Assembly: GCA_003615045.1 (NCBI GenBank)
Contig: ML014216.1
Location: 1-64,000, forward strand
Direction: 5' to 3'
DNA: 64,000 bases
Source: Caulochytrium protostelioides
Lineage: Eukaryota > Chytridiomycota > Caulochytriomycetes > Caulochytriales > Caulochytriaceae
Position 1 is the stretch's first letter. Each line of letters opens with the position of its first letter. The notes below the pieces were generated by a model. It was not told the DNA's origin. It ran no database searches and worked only from the letters and a program-made list of their open reading frames with translations. Both the position numbers and the translations under genes were made by a program. Positions 30,451 through 40,676 of the stretch are shown here, one piece after another.

Positions 30451-30761
30451 CGCATCATGATGCCCGGCACGGCGCATGGCCATCGCATGTCGAGTGACGA
30501 ATTTCTTTCCCTTTTTCTCTTGGGTTCTGTCGCCCCCTGCCCCCCAAAGGCATCGTTTCTCTTTCCTTTCTCCCGCCACCCATTTTTGGGCCACCTCGCT
30601 TAACAGCCCGGACGCCGTGTTTCCTGGTCCGAGCCAAGGCATGTCGCCGTCCTCGCCCATCTGAAGCATTCCTCGGTACTCTGACGCGTAACCACGCGTG
30701 CACGCTTCTGCTTTCCTCGCGGCCTTGTGACGCTCCCTTGCCCTTTTCTATCCTTCGCGTC

Positions 30762-30777
30762 CTGCTGCTGCTGCTGC

Positions 30778-30818
<41 letters not shown>

Positions 30819-30820
30819 AC
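30762..30820. repeat. CTG array upstream of SAR1
   Basis: CTG units, about 18 in all, interrupted once by CTACAA, 120-180 bp before the SAR1 ATG. It is therefore in the promoter or 5' UTR rather than in coding sequence. Confidence 0.9.
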
Positions 30821-30942
30821 GGCTTTACCTGAGTCGACGTGACGAGTCGTGACCCCGTGTTGCTCTCTTATTGTACGGCTTCACGGCTGCCGTAACCCCT
30901 CGTCTTCCCCTTTCTTCACTGACGGCTAAATCGCTTCCCACC

Positions 30943-31902
30943 ATGTTCATGGTGAGCTGGTTCTGGGACGTCCTCAGCTCCTGGGGTAAGTGGCCGATTC
31001 TGTCTGGATAACAAAAAAGCGCTCCAAGCACGTGGCCTGAGGCGTGACCCTTTTTTCGATCATTGATCGGCGACCTGATCGGAACGACACGGATGCTTAT
31101 CCCCCGATGCTGTCCGCGAGGCGCGTCTTTCACGGGCGCCTTCAGGATCGGATCGCGTTGTACGGGCCTCCGTGGTCGCGGACACGCGCGATCTCGCCCG
31201 TCGCATATACGCATATACGCATGGATCGACGCGATCACTGATCGCGACGGCGTGGTCCCTCGCGCTTCGTGCAGCAGCGAATACGTCGTGATGACCGTCA
31301 GACCGTGATACTCATCGCGTGTCCTTCTTGCTTTCGACCATCGCCATATGTTCCGCTGCCGTGATGCTCTAGGTCTCGTCAACAAGAACGCCAAGATTCT
31401 GTTCCTGGGGCTCGACAACGCCGGCAAGACGACGCTGCTGCACATGCTCAAGAACGACCGTCTGGCGACGCTGCAGCCGACGCTGCACCCGACCTCGGAG
31501 GAGCTCTCGATCGGCAACATCAACTTCACCACCTACGACTTGGGCGGTCACCAGCAGGCCCGCCGCGTCTGGAAGGACTACTTCCCCGAGGTTCACGGCA
31601 TCGTTTACCTCGTTGACTGTGCCGACTACGAGCGCTTCCCCGAGGCCAAGGTCGAGCTGGACGCCCTGCTCTCCATCGAGGAGCTCTCCCATGTGCCTTT
31701 CCTCGTGCTGGGCAACAAGATCGATGCCCCGGGCGCCGTTTCGGAGGATGAGCTGCGCGCCCACCTCGGCCTCCACCAGACGACCGGCAAGGGCAAGATC
31801 CCTCTGAAGGATATCCGCGCCATGGAGGTCTTCATGTGCTCGGTCGTCATGCGCCAGGGCTACGGCGACGGCTTCCGCTGGCTCTCCCAGTACATCGACT
31901 AA
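30943..31902 (+). CDS. SAR1: SAR1 small GTPase (COPII coat assembly)
   Basis: Sar1 is the GTPase that initiates COPII vesicle budding at ER exit sites by inserting its N-terminal amphipathic helix into the membrane. Two exons, 30943-30985 and 31373-31902, are joined in phase 1 (TGGG|GTAAGT ... CTCTAG|GTC; intron 387 bp), giving 190 residues, the usual length. Exon 1 encodes exactly the bulky helix [14 protein letters not shown]. Motifs: P-loop GLDNAGKT (27-34), HPTSEEL switch I region (53-59), DLGGH switch II (70-74, catalytic His74), NKID (129-132) and MCSVVMR (169-175). An in-frame ATG at 31348 inside the intron would skip the membrane helix and is not the true start. A CTG array lies upstream. 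Confidence 0.97.
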
Positions 31903-32288
31903 GTGCACGTCGTGATGTCTGGGAACCCGCGTCGACGTCATTGCTTTGTTGCCGACAAAGAAAGACGAACGTCTTTGCATCCCGCCCTCCCTCCCGCCAG
32001 GAAACAACACGGTCGCGGCCAACGGGAGCATGCAGCGATCGATGAGAGTTCAACGGGTGTCGCCTCGGCGGCTGCGCCGCGGTGTGCTCGCCGTGTGCTC
32101 GTCTTCACTTGCTCTGGTGTCCGCCTCCTCGCTTGCTATGGGTGTAGTTGACCTTGATCCGTTGTTTCATTTTTTTAATTTTTTTTTTAATTTTTTTTTT
32201 TCTGATGTTGACTTGGCTGGCTAGCCATCAAATCCACACGACCCGCGATCCCCACGAGGGTCGGCATCGTAGGCATGCAGCAACACCG
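31903..32288. other. Convergent intergenic region
   Basis: 3' flanks of SAR1 and CDH1, with a T-rich stretch at 32160-32210. No gene was seen. Confidence 0.5.
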
Positions 32289-35200
32289 CTAGCGAATCTG
32301 GCCACTGAGGGGCGCGCTGCTGCTGCTCGCTGAGGCGCGGCCGACACGGGTGAGGCTCGTGAGACCGCTGGACGGCACGAGCGCCTCGCCAGCCGCGAAG
32401 CCCGGGTCGAGGCCCGCGAGCCCGCGGCGCCGCTTGCCCTGGTGGAACACGCGCCAGAAGCGCAGCGTCTCGTCGCCGGCGCCCGTCACGACGTCCTGCC
32501 CGTCGGGGCTCAGCGCGAGCTGCAGCACGCGGCACGTATGGCCCGTCAGCGTCGCGAGCGGGCGCAGGCTCGGGTACCGCCAGACGACGACCGCGTTGCG
32601 CGAGTAGCCGTGGGTCGAGACGAACTCGTTGGCGTGCGGACTCCACGCGATGTTGCTGACCTGGCTGCCGGCGTCTAGGCGCGCGAGCGCGGCGCCCGTC
32701 GCCGTGTTCCAGAACCGGATCGTCCGGTCCGCCGTGCCGCCGCCGCTCGCCAGCAGGTGCGCCTGCCGCGGGCTCCACGCGAGCGCCTTGACGGCCGCGG
32801 TGTGCGCCGTTAGCCGGTGCAGCGGCGCGGTCGTCGACGACGCGAGCGCCGGACTCATCGCGGGCGCCGCCGCCGCCGGACTCGTCCCCGCCGCGGGCGC
32901 CGCCGTCGCCGTCCCGCGGCCGTCCCACACGAGCACGGTGTTGTCGTTGCCGCCCGACGCGAGCACGCCGCCGTCCGGATGCCACGTGAGGCCGCAGACC
33001 TCCTGGCGGTGGACGGCCCAGCGGCCGACAGCATCGCCGGCGACGCGGACGTCGCGGTGGAGGATCGTGCGGTCGCGGGAGCCGCTGGAGAGCACGCTGC
33101 CGCCGCGGCCTGCGGGGCACGGCGCCGAGGCCGCGGACGTCGTGTGCGTGCCCGCGATCGCCGGCTGCCACGCCAGGCAGCCGACGCGGCCCAGGTGGCC
33201 CCGAAACTCCCGGATCTTGCGGCACCGCCCGACATCCCACAGCTGCACCGTCCCGCGCTGCGTGCCCACCGCGAGATGGGTGCCCCGCGGCATCCACGCC
33301 ACGGACGTCACGAAGTGGTCGGCCGGCGACAACGACGACGCCGCGGCCGCGGCCGGATTCGTGTCGAGCGTGTCGGCACGGTACGCCGGATCCGCCGTGG
33401 ACGGCGGCTCCTCGGCGAGATCGACGAGTTTGGTGACGTGGCCGGTCTGGGCCGACCACAGATAGACGCAGGTGCCAAGGCCCGCGGCGAGGACGTTCGT
33501 CGCGCCCCAGTCGACGAGGTGCAGATAGAAGTCGTCCTGGAGGTCGGGCGCGTCGAGGACTTTGTAGGGCGTCTTGGCAATGTCGCGCGCGCCATGCTGG
33601 GCGAGCGCCGCGTTGTGCCGGGGGCTCGCGGCCAGCAGGAGCTCCTGGGTGGACGGCCGCAGCGCCGAGAGCGAGAAGATGGGGTGGTGCGGCGAGTGGC
33701 GCGGCGCGCCCGACGCGGCCGACGGCGGCGTCATGGCCATTCCGCCGCCTCCGACGGGATGGGACCGCCGCGCGCCGGGCGAAGCGCCCGCCGGGGCGGT
33801 CTGTGGGCTGTGGAACGTAAACAAGTTGCGCGTCGCATACGCTTTGTGCGGCGTCGCGCCGAGGCCGCCGAGCGTGCCCAGGCCGCCAGCGCCCGGGGGC
33901 AGACCGGCGAGCAGCGCGTCGTCGTCGTGCTCGCTGTCGCCCAGCGCGCCGAGGGGGCGGCTGCTCGCGGGGCCGTGGCGGTGGCCGTGGTGCCGTGTCG
34001 GCATCTCGCTGCGCAGCACCTGGTCGTAGAGCGCGTCGCGGACGCCGTCCGGATGCGGGTCGAGCAGCGTCGGCCCGCTGCCGGCGCCGGCAGCGCCACC
34101 GCTCCGGGCCGACGCGCTACTGCCGGCCGTGGTGCCCGCGACCCCGGCGAGGTCCTGGTGGCCCGCGCCGCCGTGAACGCCCGACGGCGACGCCGAGACC
34201 GAGAGCCGGCGCTTGGGCGTGCCGCCGTGGACGGCGTACGCGTAGCCGCGGCTCGGGCTCAGCGGCTCGCCGGCCGCGAGGAAATGGTGCGCCTGGTACT
34301 CGGCCGCGAGGTTGAGAGTGTGCCGTCGCACCGGCGTCGTCCGGTCGCTCGCATGCGTGGGGAACGGGATGCCGCTGCTGCCGCCGCCGGCGCTGGCGTG
34401 CGAGAACGCCACCGCCGACCCGGGGGACGGCCGCGGATGCGGATGCGCGTGCGCATGGGCGGGCGTCTGCGGCACATGCGCGTGCGGATGCGGATGCCGC
34501 CGCGTCGGCGTCTTGAGCAGGTGATGGCGCTGCCGCGCGGAGAGATGCGCGGCCGAGGCCAACGACGACGACGACGACGGCGACGGACACCGCAGCGCGG
34601 CCGTCAGCGTCGAGACGGGCGACGGTGCGGACGGCGCCGAGACCGAGAGGGCGGCGGATCGCACGGCGCCGGCACTCGTCAGCGGCGCGGGCCATGCCGC
34701 GGCCGCTGAGGGCCGCGGAATCGTCGTCGTTGACGACGCCGTTGACGCTGCAGCGGCTGCGGCGGCTGAGAGGAACGGCGAGGTCGGTCCGCCGTCGCGC
34801 CCGTCACGACCGACCGTGGCGCTCGCGCCGCCCACGGCGGGCGGCATCAAGGACGCGAGGCTCGGGGAGCGCGGGCTGGCCGCGGCGGCCGCGGAGGGGC
34901 CCGCGTGCGTCTGTCGGCCGTGGCGTGCGGGGAGCGATCGGCCGGAGCGCGGCGAGTGGCGGGCATCCCACAGCCCGTCGCGGGAGGAGGCGAGGGCGGC
35001 GCCGCTAGGCCGCGGCGAGCCGGCGGGACGCGGGATGGGGATCGGCGCTGCGGCGGCCGCGGCGGCCGCGGCCGCCGCGAGGGACTGCGCGAACGACCGA
35101 CGCGCGCCGGACGGCGTCACGGCGGGGTGGGCCGCGCTCGCGCCCGTGGTGGCGCTCGGGGTGGCGGCAGCCAGCGCGGCGGGGTTGACCTTGGTCCGCT

Positions 35201-35393
35201 TGGACGCCGAGGCGGGCGTCTGCGTCGCGTCGCGATGGCTGGATCGGCGGGAGGGCGGCGTGATGGCCAGCGTCGGCGGGACCGGCGGTGGAGGCGGGGG
35301 CGAGCGGAGGGGGCGGTGGGCGCCGCCGGGGGTCTGGCTGGCCTGAGCGCTGCGGAGCCGCATACTGCGCCGCGGCGGCGGCGTCGTGGCCAT
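32289..35393 (-). CDS. CDH1: Cdh1/Fizzy-related activator of the APC/C
   Basis: This WD40 adaptor brings D-box/KEN substrates to the anaphase-promoting complex in late mitosis and G1. The 1034 residues are about twice the usual length, owing to a roughly 590-residue Ala/Pro/Ser/His-rich N-terminal half. Family marks: DRTTPVR (350-356) where a C-box (DRFIPxR) is expected, RNLFTF (522-527), and KVLDAPDLQDDFYLHLVDWG (611-630) leading into the propeller. Blades follow with ATNVLAAGLGTCVYLWSAQT, VTSVAWMPRGTHLAVGTQRG, SSGSRDRTI, EVCGLTWHPDGGVLASGGND, ALAWSPRQAHLLASGGGTAD and QVSNIAWSPHANEFVSTHGY. The protein ends in the Ile-Arg tail that docks on APC3. These favour Cdh1 over Cdc20. Long Ala and His/Pro tracts reflect repeat-prone DNA. 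The start has the ATG at 35393 (MATTPPPRRS). Confidence 0.94.
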   Translation of the reverse strand: MATTPPPRRSMRLRSAQASQTPGGAHRPLRSPPPPPPVPPTLAITPPSRRSSHRDATQTPASASKRTKVNPAALAAATPSATTGASAAHPAVTPSGARRSFAQSLAAAAAAAAAAAPIPIPRPAGSPRPSGAALASSRDGLWDARHSPRSGRSLPARHGRQTHAGPSAAAAASPRSPSLASLMPPAVGGASATVGRDGRDGGPTSPFLSAAAAAAASTASSTTTIPRPSAAAAWPAPLTSAGAVRSAALSVSAPSAPSPVSTLTAALRCPSPSSSSSLASAAHLSARQRHHLLKTPTRRHPHPHAHVPQTPAHAHAHPHPRPSPGSAVAFSHASAGGGSSGIPFPTHASDRTTPVRRHTLNLAAEYQAHHFLAAGEPLSPSRGYAYAVHGGTPKRRLSVSASPSGVHGGAGHQDLAGVAGTTAGSSASARSGGAAGAGSGPTLLDPHPDGVRDALYDQVLRSEMPTRHHGHRHGPASSRPLGALGDSEHDDDALLAGLPPGAGGLGTLGGLGATPHKAYATRNLFTFHSPQTAPAGASPGARRSHPVGGGGMAMTPPSAASGAPRHSPHHPIFSLSALRPSTQELLLAASPRHNAALAQHGARDIAKTPYKVLDAPDLQDDFYLHLVDWGATNVLAAGLGTCVYLWSAQTGHVTKLVDLAEEPPSTADPAYRADTLDTNPAAAAASSLSPADHFVTSVAWMPRGTHLAVGTQRGTVQLWDVGRCRKIREFRGHLGRVGCLAWQPAIAGTHTTSAASAPCPAGRGGSVLSSGSRDRTILHRDVRVAGDAVGRWAVHRQEVCGLTWHPDGGVLASGGNDNTVLVWDGRGTATAAPAAGTSPAAAAPAMSPALASSTTAPLHRLTAHTAAVKALAWSPRQAHLLASGGGTADRTIRFWNTATGAALARLDAGSQVSNIAWSPHANEFVSTHGYSRNAVVVWRYPSLRPLATLTGHTCRVLQLALSPDGQDVVTGAGDETLRFWRVFHQGKRRRGLAGLDPGFAAGEALVPSSGLTSLTRVGRASASSSSAPLSGQIR

Positions 35394-35442
35394 CGCGCCT
35401 CCGGGCGCCGCAGGCGAGCACGCACCGTCCGGGATCGGGAGG

Positions 35443-35473
<31 letters not shown>

Positions 35474-36950
35474 TCGCTGACGATAGGCTTACGGCCCCTC
35501 AGCCTCAGCGGCTTCTGGACAGCAGCCGCGGTTTTCGCCCGGTGCCGTTGCGGCCGCGGTCGCTCCTGCTCGGGTAGATGTCACGGAGGCAGCGGCGGCG
35601 GCGGCGGCGGCGGCACGAGCAACGACTCGGCAGCGCGGCCACGCGCGGCGTCGGAAAGCAACCGGCAAGGCTCCAATCGATGGGGCGCGCGGCGAGAGCG
35701 GGAGGCTAGGGCGGCGCGGCATGGACACGTCGCCGTCGACGGCATCGACCTCTCGCCGACGTCCCGAGACCCGGTCGCGTGGCGAAACTACCGCTCGTGG
35801 AACGGATGTCCAGAGCGGGAACTGCGCGCCCGTGGGGGAGACCCACGGGCGCGGCGGTGGCTGCCGCGTCTCCGACAGCAGCGATACCGGCCGTCGGCAC
35901 GACAGGAGCGATACCGACCGTCGACACGACAGGAGCGCCGTTCAAGACGAAACGAGGCGAGACGATGCGAGACCACAAGTCAGGATCGGCCGACCCGCTG
36001 CCGAACGGGGGCAAGCTGGCGTCGCTGGCGTTGTTGGGAAGTCGGATGCGACGGATGCGACGGATGAGACGGATGAGACGGATCACGAAAGCGTTCAGAA
36101 CGAATCGAGTGGCAAGAGCGATGGCCGCGAGGAGGGCGGACCATGGTCCAGGAGAGCCGCGGGTGCCGGTGAGCAGCGTCGTCGATGCCCCCGCGAAGCA
36201 AAGTCTCGTCGAGACGGCTGAAGGCGGTTCAAACGACGGCGATCCTCGGCTTCGCGCACGTGGTCTCCCACGAGTCAGCGGCGAGCACGTGCTCGAAGCC
36301 GTTGCCATGGCGCTTGCCGTTGCCATCGCCACCGCCGTCGTCCTTCCATCAAGTGTCCGCCCATCGAGCGGCGCTCCTCTCGCGGCTGCCCGCCTCAGGC
36401 ACGGCTTGGCCTGCGGCGCCTTGGATGACCCCCCATCCCGGCCGTTGCATGGTCGGCCGGGCCGTGGCGTTGCGGCGCGCCAGCCTTCGGGGGAGCGACG
36501 GGCGGCCAACGGCGCGGGGACCGGGCGTGCTTCGTCGCGCCAATGAAACACCTGCGGCGGGTGCGAGCGGTATCCGCGACGCGCATCCGGGGCGACCACC
36601 ACGTGGTCGCCGCACGGGCGGGGGAAAGGGCATCGGCAGGCCCTGCATCATCGTCATCCAGCATCATTATCAAGCATCATCATCCAGCATCTTCATCAAG
36701 CATCATCATCCGGCCTCATCATCCGGCATCATATCCGTCGTGCGGCGTAGCGCTTCGAGAGATAGAGAGACACGTCTGTGTTGGAGATACACAAAAATAT
36801 AACACGAAGCAGAAGAAAGGAAGGAACAGAGAGAAGAGAGGGCGTCGCGGCTCGCGGGCGCAACACGGCAACGCGGTGCGGCGCGACCAAGCGACGCAGG
36901 CCGCCCTCTGTCCCGATGCATGGGCAGGGGGCCGTGGGGAACGGAGAAGG
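35394..36950. other. Intergenic region
   Basis: Upstream side of CDH1 and 3' side of the lipase gene. Contains (GACGGC)n at 35442-35473, a 9-bp array GGATGCGAC/GGATGAGAC at 36042-36083 and a CATCATCCAG-type array at 36646-36735. No supported gene. Confidence 0.5.
36646..36735. repeat. Imperfect 15-bp minisatellite, AGCATCATCATCC-like
   Basis: Six or so units alternate CATCATCCAG, CATCATCAAG and CATCATCCGG. Confidence 0.8.
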
Positions 36951-39077
36951 CTAGCACCCCTCGTCCCACAGGTTGGTGGCGACCGACATCCAGAACTCGG
37001 GCGCCTGGAACTTGGGCGCCATGGGCGGCGCATCGGCCGTGCCTGCGCCGTTCATCTGCATCGCCGCGGTCATGGAGGCCAGGTGATCCATGGCCGACGA
37101 TAGCGACAGCGACGGCCACGACGACGACGACGAAGCGGCGGCGGCGGCGGCGGTGGCGGCCGCGGAGGCCAACGCGGCGGCGGCAGCCGGAGAAGCGGCT
37201 GCGCCTTGATCCGTTCCGGATCGCGGCATCCTTCCTGACGACGACGACGACGACGCCGACGACGACGCGGAGGCCTGAGCGGCCGCCATCACGTCGGACG
37301 CGGCGCGCGTCGCCATGTCGGCGACGGTCATGTGCCGCGGCACGGATCCAGATAGCGCTTCGCGCGAATAGGGTGACGTGTACCAGCCGTCGGCGGACTT
37401 CGGGTCCTGCCGACGCGAGCCCGCCGCGGTTGCCGTCGACGCGGCGTCGTGCCCGCCGCGGGCGTCGCCGTGGGCGTCATGGGCGCCGGCCGCGGCCGCG
37501 GCAGACGCGGCGCTGAAGCCGACGACGTGAGCGTACTGCTCCCAGAGCTCATCGAGGCGGGCGCGCCACTGCGTGCGGGGTGTGGTGAGGGTGAAGTGGT
37601 CGGTCGTCGCGGCGCCGCACCACGTGCCCCACCGCGCGCTACGCAGGCTCACCATGCCGTCGTTCTCGCCCTCCGCCTGCGCGACGATGCTGTGCGACAG
37701 CGCGAGCGGCTTGTACGACGCGAGCGGGTTCTGCACCATCGCGCCGTACGAAAAGTACTGCACGTGCGGCTGGTCGGGTGTCAGCAGATTGAAGCGCGCG
37801 CAGAAATCGCGCGTCAGGTTGCTGAACCCCGCGGAATCGAAGGGCCAGGACGCTTTCGCGAGCAGCGGCTTCGGGCGAGCCGCGAGCGCGCGTCCCAGCG
37901 CTGACGTCGGGGACGGCGACCACGGCGACGCCGATGACGCCGACGCGGCCGACCTGGCGAGCGCATGGGCGCCCGCGGCGCCCGCGGCGGCGTCGGCGGC
38001 CATCCCGTCGCGGAGGGTCATGGCGGCCTGCTCGGTCTGGAAGGCCGGGTCGTCCCAGGGAAGCTGCCACTGGGGCCCATCGCGGGGCACGGGGCCTGTG
38101 GGCGAGAACATGGCTTGGGCCACGGCGTGGTCCACCGCGTCCGCGGGAATCACGCTCGCGTCGTGGCCGGAGAGCACGTAGCCAACGCCGAGGACGTCAC
38201 GGCACCAGTCCATGAACGGGCTCCCGCGGTGCGGCGTCGACACGGTCGTGAGCGACGGGATGCGCAGGTTCTTAGGCGGGCAGTGCGTCAGCAGGTAGCG
38301 GCTGTCGAGGCCGCCCATGGAGTAGCCGACGAGGTTGGTCGTGTGGTCGCACGCGTGGCGCTCGAGGAAACGCCGCAGCGTCCACGCGCGGGTGCGGACG
38401 TCGCCGACCGGCGGCACGCGCGCGATCAGCACGTTGCACCCGAGCCGCTGCAGGGCCTCCGCGATGCCGGACCAGTAGTGCACCCGCAGCGGGCCGAGGA
38501 AGCGGGGACCGCGCACGTCGTACCCGAACAGGCCGTGGCATAGCACCATCTGGTGCCGCGGCGCGTGGAAGCGGTGGCCTGCAGCGCGGAAGCCGGGATC
38601 CACGCGCGACCGCTGCTCGTCGTGGTGGGGCGCGGGTCGCGGGGCGGCGTCGGCCGCATCCGTCACAGCCGCCACCGCATGCGCAGGCGTCTGGGGCGGC
38701 CGCAAGCCGAGTGAATCGGTGCTGTGCGGCGGCACGAGCGTGCTGAATGCAGCGGGCGCGTGGGGGTGCCACCGTGGCCGCACTCGTACAAGGACGCGTC
38801 GTCGCGTCGACGATGATGATGATGACGACGACGACGACGACGACGACGGCAACGAAATCGACGAGAATGACCCCAGAGGTCGCGGGATGCGAATCGACGA
38901 TGCGGCAGAAGAACAGGGCCGTCGACGCGGGGACGACGGGGCGGGAGCCGGCGCTGCGGCCGACCGGCGGAACCGCCGTGAGGTCGAGGCGGCGACGACC
39001 GACGTCGAGGCTGTCCACGACACGGCGCCCAGGGGTCCGCTGACCGCTGACGAGGCCAGGGAGATGGCGACGGCCAT
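36951..39077 (-). CDS. TGL2: Tgl2-like triacylglycerol lipase (alpha/beta hydrolase)
   Basis: This is a predicted neutral lipase hydrolysing acylglycerols. Yeast Tgl2 is mitochondrial. The product has 708 residues. The first 100 are rich in Ser, Arg and Ala and few in acidic residues, compatible with a mitochondrial presequence, and include a Ser tract from a GAC/GAT array (about 38812-38850). The hydrolase core has MVLCHGLFGYD (oxyanion region, about 177-187), GCNVLIARVPPVGDVRTRA, the nucleophile elbow NLVGYSMGGLDSRYLL (Ser253) and TVSTPHRGSPFMDW. Later come GENDGMVS (acid candidate) and TDHFTL (His candidate). The C-terminal part is low-complexity Ala/Ser, ending near FWMSVATNLWDEGC. The start is ATG at 39077 in a good context. 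Substrate and location are inferred from the family. Confidence 0.85.
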   Translation of the reverse strand: MAVAISLASSAVSGPLGAVSWTASTSVVAASTSRRFRRSAAAPAPAPSSPRRRPCSSAASSIRIPRPLGSFSSISLPSSSSSSSSSSSSSTRRRVLVRVRPRWHPHAPAAFSTLVPPHSTDSLGLRPPQTPAHAVAAVTDAADAAPRPAPHHDEQRSRVDPGFRAAGHRFHAPRHQMVLCHGLFGYDVRGPRFLGPLRVHYWSGIAEALQRLGCNVLIARVPPVGDVRTRAWTLRRFLERHACDHTTNLVGYSMGGLDSRYLLTHCPPKNLRIPSLTTVSTPHRGSPFMDWCRDVLGVGYVLSGHDASVIPADAVDHAVAQAMFSPTGPVPRDGPQWQLPWDDPAFQTEQAAMTLRDGMAADAAAGAAGAHALARSAASASSASPWSPSPTSALGRALAARPKPLLAKASWPFDSAGFSNLTRDFCARFNLLTPDQPHVQYFSYGAMVQNPLASYKPLALSHSIVAQAEGENDGMVSLRSARWGTWCGAATTDHFTLTTPRTQWRARLDELWEQYAHVVGFSAASAAAAAGAHDAHGDARGGHDAASTATAAGSRRQDPKSADGWYTSPYSREALSGSVPRHMTVADMATRAASDVMAAAQASASSSASSSSSSGRMPRSGTDQGAAASPAAAAALASAAATAAAAAASSSSSWPSLSLSSAMDHLASMTAAMQMNGAGTADAPPMAPKFQAPEFWMSVATNLWDEGC

Positions 39078-40676
39078 GGCGGCGTGTTCAACGACGCTGC
39101 GATCGGCGCTGGCAGGCGAGAGTGGATCGCGGGAGCGCGAGCGCGCCAGGCAGGCCTCGCAGCGGAGGCAGCGCAGCCGACGCGGGCGAGCCGGGCAGCG
39201 GTCACGTCGACGCGGTGATCCGCGGCGACTTTGGATGGCGGATGGATATCAACGACGTGTCCAGCCGTCGTGAGGCGCGTGGTGTCAGTACTGGAAAGAA
39301 TGCGACACCGCCGCGTCTCGACGCGTGACACGGTCGGAGTTTCGGGTGGGGAGACCCCCAGCGTGCTCGGTCTTGGAGGTGAGGTGAGCAACGGGCTCTA
39401 TCGATGTCGCTGTCGTCGTCGAGAGGGGCAAGGCAGCTAGGTGGCGGGATACATGGTGCGAGGAGCCTCGGCCTTCGCCGGCGTTGAAACGAGTCTCGCT
39501 GCGGTGCAGCTACACCGTTACGCGTCAATGAGCGTGCGTGATCGGCAGGGCGTCTGGTGATGCTAAGCGACGCGAGAGCGGATCGGCACCTGACGAGGAC
39601 CAGGATCGGCAGCGCGCGGGCCACCAAATAAAAAAGGAGAAAAAGGGGGTAGCGTCTGGACGTCTTGCCGGCGGACCCAGCGGAGTTTCTCGGGGAAGGC
39701 GACAGTCTGTTTCGTAACGTGGGTGCTTGCTAGCGCATACCCGATGCTTGCTGAATGTCGGCGCTTAAAATTGAGGGCCGCCATGGCCATCGCCGTCGCC
39801 ACCGCCGTCGCCATCGATTATCGAACACCGCCGGGTGGTGGCATGGCCCCCTGTCGTCCCCATCGACCGCGCCGCGCGTCGGCCATTCAAGCTCGCGGAC
39901 CGTGACGGTCTTTCGCATTCCTTGTGTCGCTTTTTTTGGGGGGAAAGCGGCCATTTTCCCAGAACGAAAAGTCTCGTGACGGACGCCACGCCAAGTCGTC
40001 TCGGTCGTCTCGGTCGTCTCGGTCGTCTCGATCGTCTCGGTCGTCTCGATCGTTTAGGTCGTTCAGGTCGTTCAGGTCGTTCAGGTCGTTCAGGTCGTTC
40101 AGGTCGTTCAGGTCGCGGACGTCCGCCAAGCTGAGCCACCGCTGGCCGGCATCGTGGCCGTCGATGCGTGCGGCATAGACGTCATTCGGACGGCCGTCCC
40201 GCGTGTTCGTCAGCGGCTTCGTCGGGCGGATGGCCAGGTCCAGTGCCTGGCGCCGCAGGTGGCGCGGCTTCGCCATGCGCTGGCAGCGCTTTCAATGGGA
40301 CCTGCTCGCTGACGAAGCAGCGGCGGGCGCAGCCCGGGCGGAGGCGGCGAGGGCTCCCGCCTTCTGGGGCGGGCCGCTCGGTCAAAGCAAGCGCTGGGAG
40401 AGGCGAGGCCATGCTCCGCGCGCCAAGTATCACCACGCATCCTCCGCAGGAATGCTTCCTGAATGCTTTCTGCAGGCCTCTCATCACCACCCAGCCCATC
40501 GCCGCACGTGGTGGTTCCTCTTCGAGCGGAGTCTGGTGGAGAGCGTGTCATCGGCGGCTTCGGGGCCGTCGTCCGCGATCACCCGGGAGGCCTGAATCGC
40601 GGGGCCTGAACTCGCCACCCCCTAGCGCCCACGGACGGGTTCCCGCCGCGCATGAGCACGGCAGCACGGGTGCACC
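39078..40676. other. Divergent intergenic region
   Basis: Upstream of the lipase (-) and of the cyclin-fold candidate (+). The main feature is the two-part 9-bp minisatellite at 39994-40115. A minus-strand open frame at 39887-40276 spans the array. Confidence 0.5.
39994..40115. repeat. Two-part 9-bp minisatellite (GGTCGTCTC then GGTCGTTCA)
   Basis: About six units of GGTCGTCTC (with ATCGTCTC variants) switch to about seven units of GGTCGTTCA, all in the same 9-bp register. Each 9-mer is three codons. Confidence 0.95.

Larger units (their letters stand above)
28493..30942. other. Intergenic region between RPF1 and SAR1
   Basis: Divergent upstream region of about 2.4 kb. It contains two CATCG pentamer loci and a CTG array close to the SAR1 start. 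A minus-strand open frame at 29208-29960 shows no recognisable domain and is not called. Confidence 0.5.

Noticed and set aside
31348-31372. ATG at 31348 as SAR1 start
   Set aside because: It lies inside the intron. Splicing from 30985 to 31373 restores the essential N-terminal helix and the family's 190-residue length.
32221-34709. Long frames overlapping CDH1 on both strands
   Set aside because: Shadows of the CDH1 coding sequence, whose WD40 frame is unambiguous.
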